Source: Sorghum bicolor (lineage: Eukaryota > Streptophyta > Magnoliopsida > Poales > Poaceae). From it: DNA of 64,000 nt. The translations under genes and the position numbers were made by a program. The notes under the pieces were generated by a model. It saw nothing but the letters and a program-made list of their open reading frames with translations, was not told the origin of the DNA and searched no databases. Shown here one piece after another: positions 56,108 to 64,000 of the stretch (positions are counted from its first letter, which is position 1; each line of letters begins with the position of its first letter). The stretch is taken from assembly GCF_000003195.3 (NCBI RefSeq), contig NC_012874.2:3193001-3257000 (forward strand), read 5' to 3'.

Positions 56108-57403
56108 TGCCCTTCAAATTAAATTATGGCATACAATTAATTCTTTTACACTAATTCTACATCACCTTTGGGCAGAAATAGAATTAATGCATGACAAAAA
56201 AACATAATAATATTATAATATTGCTATTAATCAACTTTGGTCAGAATAATAACAATATTGTAATAATATGTGATTTTATCCATTTTTCAAAATTAAACTC
56301 TCCCTTTGGTTCGAATTTAACAATGAAAAATAAATAAATAACTGTAAGCACGCAGCGGAAACTTTAATGAACTTTTAATTCTATTTTATAGAAACATTTT
56401 AAATACTTTATTGTTCTCTGAATGAAATTATTTTGGACAAAAAATATACACAGTATAGGATCAAAACTAATGCAGAATTATCAAGACTGCATTCAAATAA
56501 AAGCTTCTGGAAAAAAGGAAAAAAACGAAAACCTGTGTGCGAATGGCCATTTCGGCCCACTGATCGCTCGGCCGAGCAGGCCCAACACGCACAGGCGCGC
56601 GCAGCGGCCCTCGACCAGCAGCGGCTCGCGCGCTTGCTCTCCCGGTCCCAGGCCGCAACCTGGGCCTGGGCCGGGAAATGCCGAACCCGCCTGGGCCGGA
56701 TTCGGCCCGCGTGATCGTGGCCGCTCATCTTGATCTAACGGCAGAGCTTCATTTTCGGGGAACAAAACAGGCAGCCGGCCTCCTCCCCTGAAACCCTAAC
56801 TTCATTCTTTCTTTCCCTTTCTCTCAATCGCAGCCGCAGCCGCCGAAGTGGGAGGTCGCCGGCGGCGGTGCTCGTCGGAGCGACTTGCGCCGCGCGGCTC
56901 CCCTTCGACCTCCTCCACTTCCTTTTCTCTTCTCTAACCCTAATCACAATTCCTTTCTGCCTTCTCTCTCTTCCATCTCCACGGCGCACCAAGCTCGGCG
57001 GCCGGCCATGGCGACTCGGAGGGAGAAGAAAACCGGCGCCGCCACGGGGCTCCTCGCCGGTGCGCGCGCTCACCCTAGGGCCGAACGCGCCGCCGTCGAG
57101 TGGCCATGGGGCGGTGCCCTGTTCCGGTGCGCGCACGCAACACACAGGCGGCGGCGTGGCCCTTTCTATCCGCGCGCCGGCCATGGAGAAGGCTGGCGGC
57201 GACGACAGAATGGCCGGGCCCCAGATAGGCAGCACCAGCCCGTCCCCGATCTATGTTAGGGCTAGGGTTCTTATTCTCTTTCTCGATCTGCTTTGACTGA
57301 TCTCAGTTAGGGTTAGGGTTTCTGTCCGAATCGAAATTCGTCTTCATTCATTCTTTATTCTTTACTTTCCCGACTGGATCTACACAACTAGATGTAAGGA
57401 ACC
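56108..57403. other. Copia-3 internal DNA with promoter-like GC-rich insert
   Basis: 56,108-56,420 continues the AT-rich repeats of copia-3. 56,520-57,260 is quite different: GC-rich and CT-rich, with telo-box-like AACCCTAA or its complement near 56,790, 56,935, 57,258 and 57,305, and ATG-led frames that show no family. Copia gag should lie here but none is visible. The texture is that of a plant promoter, leader and first exon on the plus strand, so capture of host DNA by the retrotransposon is possible. Confidence 0.4.
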
Positions 57404-57837
57404 TGGCTCCGATACCATTGTTAGACTCTTTGGATCGTTCTAGGTGTAAATCAGTGGGTATTTACTTTATATTTAGGATAAACAACTTGGAATCGCACAG
57501 ATCCGGGGAGGAAAAGAGAATGGGACAGTGATCCATACCTTCGTGGTTGTCACTGCAGCACGTAGTCGAGACGGTGGTCGCGTCGGGGTCGAGGCAGTGG
57601 CGGCGGCGGACTTCCTGTCGCTATCAGTGTACCCTCTCGATCGGTCTGGGGTTAGGGTGGGGAACTCACGGCACTGTAGCGATGAACCTCATCTTTTGTG
57701 CCCTAGCCCCCACCCTCTCTTTATACACTCCGCGACGGGGGCCCACCAGCCCATAGAGGACTGAACGTCCCCGATCAGAACGTGGTCAAGGGTCCGGCCC
57801 AGTCTTTGGACTTGGGCCGGTAGAGATCAACCTAACA
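57404..57837 (-). repeat. Copia-3 5' LTR and primer-binding site
   Basis: The LTR is 57,419-57,837. Just inside it the minus strand reads ATGGTATCGGAGCCAGG (57,402-57,418), the initiator-Met tRNA primer site of copia elements. Confidence 0.88.
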
Positions 57838-57869
57838 ATATTAACAATTAATTGACCTGTTGTGCCTAG

Positions 57870-58021
57870 ATGGCACCTGATCCCTATACCCCGTCATGAG
57901 CAGTGACTTAGCGCTCTTCCCACATGGCTCGAGAATGATTATAAATTGACGGCAGCTGACTTAGAACGGTGGCAAGATGTACAAATAGCTTCAGCAGATT
58001 GCAGCGGAAGAAAAGACAAAG
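57870..58021 (+). pseudogene. MBD exon 2 copy, plus strand, degenerate
   Basis: After an ATG (MAPDPYTP) and a frameshift with stops, the frame reads LPTWLENDYK, TAADLERWQDVQIASAD and CSGRKDK. It matches exon 2 of the MBD gene (LPKWLNDDYK, ADLEGWKCMEIARAD, GSGRKDK) in order and length. A donor-like GGTCAAT follows, but with one extra base before it. No third exon is seen downstream. It begins only 33 bases after the copia-3 LTR. Confidence 0.75.
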
Positions 58022-58137
58022 GTCAATATACTATAACTGTTTCCAAATTTCAATGGACCTAACCATGTTTAAGTGATGTTCAACTTTATCTCCCATATTT
58101 ATGATCATGATCATTTTTTATGTTTGGCTAAATGGTA

Positions 58138-58378
58138 CTCCCTCCATTCCAAACTATAAGTCATTCTAAGAATTTTGGAGAGTCAAAGTATGTCAAGTTT
58201 GATCAAATTTATATGATAAAATAATAACTATTATGATACCACTAAGTATCATTAGTTTCTTTCTTAGTTATATTTTCATAGTATACTCACTTTATATTAC
58301 AAATTTTAGTATTTCTCTCTATAATTTTGGTCAAACTCAAATATTCTTGGAATGACTTATAATTTAGAATAGAGAGAG
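58138..58378. mobile_element. Stowaway-type MITE, 241 bp
   Basis: CTCCCTCCATTCCAAACTAT at the left end is matched in inverse by the right end (ATAATTTAGAATAGAGAGAG). TA flanks both sides (58,136-58,137 and 58,379-58,380), the duplication of Tc1/mariner-derived Stowaway MITEs. Confidence 0.88.
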
Positions 58379-58380
58379 TA

Positions 58381-58760
58381 GTAATGCTATCTGACATGAA
58401 CTTACTACTATCTAGCCACACATAAAAACTAGTGATCTGTTTAATTTGGTCATAAACATGGGAGATAAATTTCAAGGGCACTAAAACATGGTCAGCTGCA
58501 TTTAAACATGCAAACAATGATAGTATATATGACCATGTGTTTTCTCCCGCAGCAATCTGCCCAAGCTATTAGCAAATGCTTCCATGCTTCTAAGTGAGCT
58601 ACTGTCAATTTTTAATCATTCATGAGCCATGGAAGCAAGTCTAAGTATTTCTTTCGTGGCTTAAGCCAAGGTAGTGGTGCCATATAGGTATACAAAAGGT
58701 CAATTAGTTGTTAATATATGTATGGATAATTCATCATTACAACAAAGAATCAAAGAGTGC
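58381..58760 (-). pseudogene. MBD exon 2 and flanking intron copy, minus strand
   Basis: The exon copy at 58,683-58,534 reads LKPRKKYLDLLPWLMND, a stop, KLTVAHLEAWKHLLIAWAD and CCGRK. It aligns with MBD exon 2 (ERKEYLPLPKWLNDD...). Flanking DNA aligns too, in the same orientation as the gene at 15,372: TTTGGTCATAAACATGG on the left and TACAAAAGGT..ATT.GTTAAT..ATTCATCATT on the right. So a genomic block, not a cDNA, was duplicated. An in-frame stop shows that it is dead. Confidence 0.78.
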
Positions 58761-58949
58761 CATGTTCATTCTTTCGCTAGTGTTGTCCTTCTTACATGAC
58801 TCTGCCGAAACCAAAGTTTTTTTTTTTAGGAAAAAAAACCAAAGAATATTTGATGCAAAACTAACATCATCTAGCATTTTCTAACTAAAAAGGCCAACCT
58901 AAACTTTAAGCGAATATCAAGAGTTATTACTTTATACAACAAACTACCA

Positions 58950-59146
58950 GTAACCTAATAACTTGAGCATCGGATCTTGCATATCTTTGATCTCTAGGTT
59001 TACCCTAGGCAAATCTTCGTATCAGAAAAATTGGCACTCAATATTTCCTCTCTATTTTCTGAGCTATCACTTTGATTTGTGGAGCAGAAGTATGGAGGAC
59101 CTGATGCTGGGGTTTTCCCCATATCTCTTTCATTCTGGCCTGGATC
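58950..59146 (-). pseudogene. Exon-like remnant of the second MBD locus
   Basis: Minus-strand text ERDMGKTPASGPPYF and STNQSDSSENREEILSANF aligns with the L1-split remnant at 19.1/21.6 kb. DMGK also recalls the first residues of MBD exon 1 (DMGKSVNP). I infer an upstream exon of an MBD-type gene; this is not proven. Confidence 0.4.
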
Positions 59147-59450
59147 TTTTTTTTTCTGAGACCACGCATCAGCGTGTTTTTCATTAAGTGGAAAGTTCAG
59201 AAAGGTACAAGCGTTAGGTAACTACAAGAGGTTACCCAGGGGAACACACGAGAGCTCTTGTGTATGTGAGGTCGAGGTAATGGGATATTGACGAAACAAC
59301 TGTGGCTAGATACATGCAATGCCAGTTGATAGAAACTATAAATGGTTTTGGAACTTTGCTTGGATGGATGTCAAACCAGGCACAACCACCTATATGATTT
59401 CTCTTCAATAAACTATTGCTCCCCAAACTAGCGGTTTCCATTTTTGGGGA
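59147..59450 (-). mobile_element. Short L1 LINE 3' end
   Basis: A T tract (59,147-59,155) is followed by TGAGACCACGC and GTTTTTCATTAAGTGGAAA, the inverse of the 3' tail of plant L1 elements with its A tract. The right boundary is uncertain and no target duplication was found. Confidence 0.45.
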
Positions 59451-60099
59451 AAATAACCTCCTATTATTTATTGGTCATTTGAGATATATAGGAGAGAAGG
59501 GGTCCTCATCATTAATATAGAGACTTTTTTGGTAATACATATATTTGTGAAATCATGCTAATACATGTAGGCATATACTGACTTATTACAGCCAAAGTCA
59601 CAAATGAAGGACCGGTATTCACACGTTTATTATTAGCCTTTTAATTAACAAAATTGGATATATGTATTAATTCATGAGATTTCAAAGTTTCTATATAGCT
59701 ACAAGCAACCAACTCCGGTCAATTCATGTTGATATTGCTCTATAGCTATATATCTATCTGCCCAAACTTTATACTAGAATAAGGGGGCGCCAAGCACCCT
59801 TCAAGTGATCAAGGCATAAACCTTAGAGCTACAAATCAGGTCGAGGAGGGGTACAATTAATCGTACACACAAAAAAACGTGAGGAAACGCTACTCCCGCA
59901 ACCAATCTACAAATAAGGCAGGGTTTCAAATCCAATGAGAAAAGTTTGCCATTGTTCATGGTTTGATGATCGACAATCTACAGGCAACTGCTCATCTTTG
60001 AGATGAGTTCGACAAATGATTACCATGGTTTGCATCACCTTTGGGACATTGATCCAGTAGGTGCTGGGACATTGTCCCTGTTTGGGAGAGCTCGATTAT
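59451..60099. other. Intergenic DNA, no gene seen
   Basis: AT-rich; I find no coding frame, transposon end or tandem repeat here. Confidence 0.4.
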
Positions 60100-60395
60100 G
60101 CCCTATTTGGATCTCTCTAATTTTTGCCAATTTATAAGAATCTGACTTTTGAAAAGTGAGTAGGATCCAAACAGGCCAGTTTTTGTCACCGATTTTTGCC
60201 AGATTCTAAAAAAACAAGAAGCTATTGATACCTAGCTTTTGCTAGTTTTTTGTGACCAGTAGAGCAATAAATGAAGTTAGATTCTTAAAAATTTGGAGAT
60301 CCAAACACCCTCACCAGTTTTTTTCTAATAATCCAAATTTAGAAACTAGAGGCAAAAACTGGTTCTTCAAAATCTAAAACTGATCCAAATAGGGC
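60100..60395. mobile_element. MITE with GCCCTATTTGGAT inverted ends (296 bp)
   Basis: GCCCTATTTGGATC at the left is the exact inverse of GATCCAAATAGGGC at the right. The interior has repeated TTTTTGCCA and TAGTTTTT words and no frame. The target duplication is not resolved. Confidence 0.75.
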
Positions 60396-61019
60396 CTTAA
60401 ATTTCCCAGGGTTCAATTCAAAACTCATTTCCTCCAATAGCTAGCTTTGATTAGAAGCAAACCATGTAAATGCTTGGCATTTTGGGAGTCTGCCTTTGAA
60501 AAAACTTTGGCACGCACCAAGGGAACCAAACACCATCATGCCTCAACCTGGAAACGCTCTGCACCCGCCACCACACCTATCTCGCAAGCATCACCAACAC
60601 CTGCCAGCACCAGAGAAGAAGGATGCAGATCCACTGCTACCCCGGCCAGTCTCATAGCCATCACCCACCCCCACCACCCGCTGAAGAAGGAGGTGGATCC
60701 TCCCCGACCGTCACCGAATGAGGGATGGTGCTTTCACATTTTGCTTTGGCTTGTTTACCTCATGGACCGCTAGCAATGCTGTGGCTCTGGATCAAACTAG
60801 CAAGTTATCTTAACTAGCTAAAATGATGTTAGCTCAGCTCTTCACTCTTCAGCTAATAATTAACAACACTAAGAAAATTGAACTCCAGTCTCCAGGCTTG
60901 AGATTCTGACATCCTACATTAAGAATAATATATTATCATGTTACTTCTCATGTGTAATAACAAATGTGGACTATCCTCTTCCTGTTCGTGTTCCTGATCC
61001 TTTTGTTGGACTAAAGACT
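60396..61019. other. Intergenic DNA, no supported gene
   Basis: A plus-strand frame of 108 residues (60,447-60,773) is open but is proline- and histidine-rich low-complexity text with no recognisable domain. I do not call it a gene. Confidence 0.3.
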
Positions 61020-61275
61020 AAACAATATAATCTCGTGCCACCACAATTTTTATCTTTTCGGATTTATCTACTATAGCACTTTCGTTTGTATTTAGTAATT
61101 ATTATCGAACTATGGACTAACTAGGCTTAAAAGATTCGTCTCGTAAATTATAGGCAAACTATACAATTAGTTATTTTTTATCTATATTTAATATTTTATG
61201 CATATTATGTCGTAAGATTTGATATGCTAGAGAATCTTAAAAGTTTTTAGATTTTGGGTGTAACTTGAACAATCT
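61020..61275. mobile_element. Tourist-like MITE relic, same family as 937-1,183
   Basis: Blocks ACTAACTAGGCTTAAAAGATTCGTCTCG, TTTTTATCTATATTTA and AGATTTGATATG..AGAATCTTAAAAAGTTTTTAGA appear in inverse order relative to the copy at 937. The ends are degraded. Confidence 0.6.
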
Positions 61276-61332
61276 GTTAGCCTATTAGCTACATGATGAG
61301 GCAATGTTAAAATTCTGAGACGCAAACAGTAT

Positions 61333-61445
61333 ATAGTTCAAAAAAATTTACAAAATTTTTTAGATTCTCTGTCACATCGAATCTTTAGACGTATGCATGG
61401 AGTATTAAATATAGATGAAAATAAAAACTAGTTGCACAGTTTAAT
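61333..61445. mobile_element. Second, half-length relic of the same Tourist-like family
   Basis: It starts AGTTCAAAAAAATTT and runs through CACATCGAATCTTTAGAC and ATAGATGAAAATAAAAACTA, then stops in mid-element. Another scrap (GACGAGACGAATCTTTT) lies at about 62,099. Confidence 0.55.
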
Positions 61446-62354
61446 CAGAACTCGGAATTGACGAGACCATAGGCGGATCCACCACTAGGGCGAGCCAGGG
61501 CGGCCGCCCTAGGTCCTCTTAGAACTGATCTGAACTCTATGGAAATTTTAGAGATTAGTGCAAAATAAAAATAGGCTCCTCGAGTATCCGGTTTTGAAGA
61601 CAAACTTAGACGTCTTGGACTATCATGTGTGGTTCAGCCCATATAGAAAAGCACAACCCACAAAGTGCAATAAAAATACGATCGGCCTTTCTCATGTTTC
61701 TCGCTATTCTCGACTTCTGACTTTCTGGTCGTCTTTCTCGCTAATTCACAAACTTGCGGAACCTAAGAACCTGCGCCGGGTTGCAGGTATCTTCATTTTT
61801 TATTTGCCCTTTTCATATAGTTAATTGTTTAAAAATTGATTAAGGATGAATCATCAAATGATTTGGTGAAGTCAGTTTAGAACTATTAGTATTAGTATGT
61901 ATGGCTTCTCTTAATTTAAGGAACAAACTTCTCTAATTTTGGTGTGGAAAATATATGCTAAAAACTTTAATATTGGTCAAATTATTATGTTGCCAAAGCA
62001 ACTTATGGAATTTATTAGTTTATATTGCCATTGGTTTGCCAAAATTTTATAGTATAAGTTCGTCCGAGGTCATTTCTCGAGCTGGATTAGCCAGTGGACG
62101 AGACGAATCTTTTGGACATAGTTATTAACCAAATACTAAAACGTAGCTAAATTCAACTTCCACGTACATACGGTGGAGCCCAGGAAGCATACCGCTTATT
62201 ACCGCGCGCCGACCACCATCAGATGTATGCCGCCCGCCGGCGTTCACCTCGAGCAGGACGTTCCTCGCCGCCACAGGTCCCCGTCGGAGTCCACAACACC
62301 GTGCCCGGCTCCTATCCGATCGACGCCGAAACCGACTAGCCGCGGACGCCGCGC
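61446..62354. other. Intergenic DNA, then host sequence upstream of an L1
   Basis: No gene is supported. From about 62,170 the DNA becomes GC-rich and continues, across the L1 insertion, into the promoter of the gene at the right edge. Confidence 0.35.
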
Positions 62355-62371
62355 GCGTCTAATCTCTAATC

Positions 62372-63542
62372 TTTTTTTTAAAGATCCGGTTTTAGCCGGC
62401 TTTGATTAAATAAGAGGAGCAGAAACTTCAAATTTACAAGCGTGAGGTGCGCTCCCCAGCACAGCCTAGGATGCCTGGGGGGTGGTTTTACAAAGTCGAT
62501 TACTCGCTAGAGTTATACACGACAAAAAGCGGCTTTAGAGCCACGCAACCCGCTAGCGACCATTGTTGTGTCATGTCTTGGATTTCCATGAAGACCGCTT
62601 GTACTGATGTTCGGCGCTCTCTGAAGATGATAGCGTTTCACCAATTCCAGATAGTCCACAAGGTCAGAATCAGCATAGTGTGTCCTTTCTTCCCGCCGTC
62701 CCCTAAAGCTTGGCTGAATGACTCTTCCAAGTCAAGATCGAGTCTCCAGCCTCTCGGATCAAGGCTGCCACAGGAACTCCAGGAGGCCGTGAGCTGCCAT
62801 ACTGATATGGCGAAGGGACACTCAAAGAAGAGGTGGTGCGCCGTCTCTAAGTTCCTTACACAAAGAGCACAAAAATAATTATTTTCCCACCCGCGTGCCT
62901 GCAAGCGTGCAGCTGTCCACAGCCTATTTTGCAGTAGCAGCCAGGCGAAAAACTTGCATTTCGGTGGCGCCCAAGCCTTCCAAATCAAAACCCGGTTGTT
63001 GGACAGAATTTGGCCTGCAAACTGGATAGCATATGCCGATCTCGCCGAGTATTCTCCTCGCTGGTGTCCTCCAGATTAAGTCCGACCATCTCAATTGCTG
63101 TCCACAGTCTAAAAAATTCGTTTAGGAGATCATGGTTCAGGTTACGTGCAATGTCTCTAATCCAGTTGCCATTCAAGACTGCATCTCTTACAGTCCTATT
63201 TTTTCGCCTACTGTGCTGGAACAACATGGGGCACAGGCTTGCTGGAGGCCTTCCTTCAATCCAACTGGAATGCCAAAAGGAGGCTTTGAGTCCGTTCCTT
63301 ACTATGACCACCGTAGCCGCGTTGAAGAGGGCTAAGTCTATTGCATCAATTGGCAGTTCCATGCCATTTCAAGGGCGTTCAGGGTTGGACCATTGGAACC
63401 AAAGCCATCTGACCCGCAACGCTCTACTGAAAGCCTGTAGTTCGATGATTCCTAAACCCCCGTACTCTATTGGTTTGGCCACGGTACTCCATACCACTTT
63501 GCATTTCTCTCCTGTTAACTCATTTGTGCCCGCCCACAGGAA
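62372..63542 (-). mobile_element. L1 LINE, 5'-truncated, with perfect 17-bp target duplication
   Basis: GCGTCTAATCTCTAATC occurs at 62,355-62,371 and 63,543-63,559, exactly outside the element. The 3' end shows an A tract (T on the plus strand from 62,372). Minus-strand frames give the zinc-finger RVT part (FFAWLLLQNRLWTAARL, CALCVRNLETAHHLFFECPF) and the region before it (ASFWHSSWIEG, RRFLWAGTNELTGEKCKV, RWLWFQW). The frame over 63,369-63,755 mixes L1 with host DNA. Confidence 0.93.
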
Positions 63543-63700
63543 GCGTCTAATCTCTAATCGACACCAGCCAAGCCGGTCGCCGACAGAGAGTCCTAAGTCG
63601 GCACGCATTTGCCGGCCTACTACTAATGCAGCGAATTTTCCGCTATACGACCAGGAGTCGGAGACAGTCCGGATGTCGGTTGGTCCGTCGGTTATGCCTG

Positions 63701-63710
63701 TGTATAAATA
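63701..63710 (+). promoter_or_regulatory. TATA box of the right-edge gene
   Basis: TGTATAAATA stands 122 bases before the ATG at 63,832, in GC-rich surroundings, followed by a leader with a TA-rich run (63,780-63,820). The L1 ends about 160 bases upstream of it. Confidence 0.6.
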
Positions 63711-63831
63711 CGTCGCACCAGCCCCATGAATCATATCGTAGCTCCACACCAACAAGCAGGCGAAGGCAACAACTGATGATAATAATATATATCATATAAA
63801 TATATATCTATATATATATAACGCGTTCATC

Positions 63832-64000
63832 ATGTCGGACAATGCAATGCGTAGTGTCGCAGAGTACCCTGCTGCTGGAGCCTGGAGCATGGACTGGAGT
63901 GCGGAAATCCAGCGTAAACGTGATGCGCTACGCTCGTATTTGGCGGTCCTTGAAGAGGCACGTAGACGGCTGGACGAGATACAACACGACGCCGCCGGCG
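63832..64000 (+). CDS. 5' end of an unidentified gene, cut by the window edge
   Basis: The ATG opens a frame that reaches the window end (56 codons). The text MSDNAMRSVAEYPAAGAW is followed by SAEIQRKRDALRSYLAVLEE and ARRRLDEIQ, which is helical and probably coiled coil. Position downstream of a good TATA box, high GC and lack of stops support a real gene. I do not recognise the family. Confidence 0.5.
   Translation, partial: MSDNAMRSVAEYPAAGAWSMDWSAEIQRKRDALRSYLAVLEEARRRLDEIQHDAAG

Larger units (their letters stand above)
40500..57837 (-). mobile_element. Copia-3: old copia-like element carrying a nested gypsy element
   Basis: The right LTR (57,419-57,837) is complete, TGTTAG...CTAACA, with a primer site just inside. 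The left LTR survives only as its last 276 bases (40,500-40,775), cut at the CACTA junction. The two share that part with about five differences. Internal sequence occupies 40,776-44,138 and 56,103-57,418. The gypsy element between them belongs to a later insertion. The orientation is minus. Confidence 0.8.

Noticed and set aside
56408..57259. Long frames on both strands in the GC-rich part of copia-3
   Set aside because: High GC removes stops; the text is Pro/Arg/Ala-rich without domains. I describe the DNA but call no gene.
57300..57325. Telomere-like GTTAGGGTTAGGGTTTC
   Set aside because: Only two or three units; telo-boxes of this kind occur in plant promoters. Not a telomere.

Overview
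The window is plant nuclear DNA, almost certainly from a grass (Poaceae) and probably panicoid. Transposon relics outweigh genes, TA- and TAA-flanked MITEs lie between genes, introns are plant-like, and the transposons are grass types: CACTA elements, copia elements with an initiator-Met tRNA primer site, a Tat-lineage Ty3/gypsy element with an antisense gene, and plant L1 LINEs with a C-terminal RNase H. I cannot name the species.

Layout. 0-4.3 kb: a RING-H2 pseudogene broken by two small DNA transposons, then the 3' end of a CACTA element. 4.3-10.8 kb: a complete but dead copia element on the minus strand. One of its LTRs holds a 1.29-kb non-autonomous CACTA element; the other LTR preserves the empty site. 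11.06-15.95 kb: a six-exon minus-strand gene for a methyl-CpG-binding-domain (MBD) protein, which no single open reading frame reveals. I rebuilt it from splice sites and matching intron phases. 16.9-18.2 kb: a ~335-bp tandem array. 18.9-21.7 kb: remnants related to the MBD locus, split by an L1. 21.7-31 kb: mostly unrecognised sequence, with a ~70-bp tandem array at 27.2 kb. 31.1-32.2 kb: L1 relic. 32.3-36.8 kb: a young chimeric copia element whose 5' LTR contains an inverted piece of its own coding region. 37.06-37.94 kb: an intact single-exon RING-H2 E3 ligase gene. 39.4-40.5 kb: a CACTA 3' fragment. 40.5-57.84 kb: an old copia-like element bracketing a very young 11.96-kb Tat gypsy element (LTRs differ at one site in 460). 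That element has gag-protease, pol with two RNase H domains, and a six-exon antisense gene. 57.87-59.15 kb: degenerate MBD exons, two of them inverted relative to each other. 60-62.2 kb: MITEs. 62.37-63.54 kb: an L1 with a perfect 17-bp target duplication, just upstream of a TATA box and of a gene that runs off the window at 64,000.

How the parts relate. Cellular genes supported here are the MBD gene (a reader of DNA methylation), the RING-H2 ligase and the unidentified gene at the right edge. The rest is nested transposon history, and its order can be read: copia-3, then the gypsy inside it; copia-1, then the CACTA inside its LTR. The strongest candidates for new biology are the spliced antisense gene carried by the gypsy element, the inverted MBD exon pair, and the rearranged copia-2 element. 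Exon structures and divergence counts are by eye.
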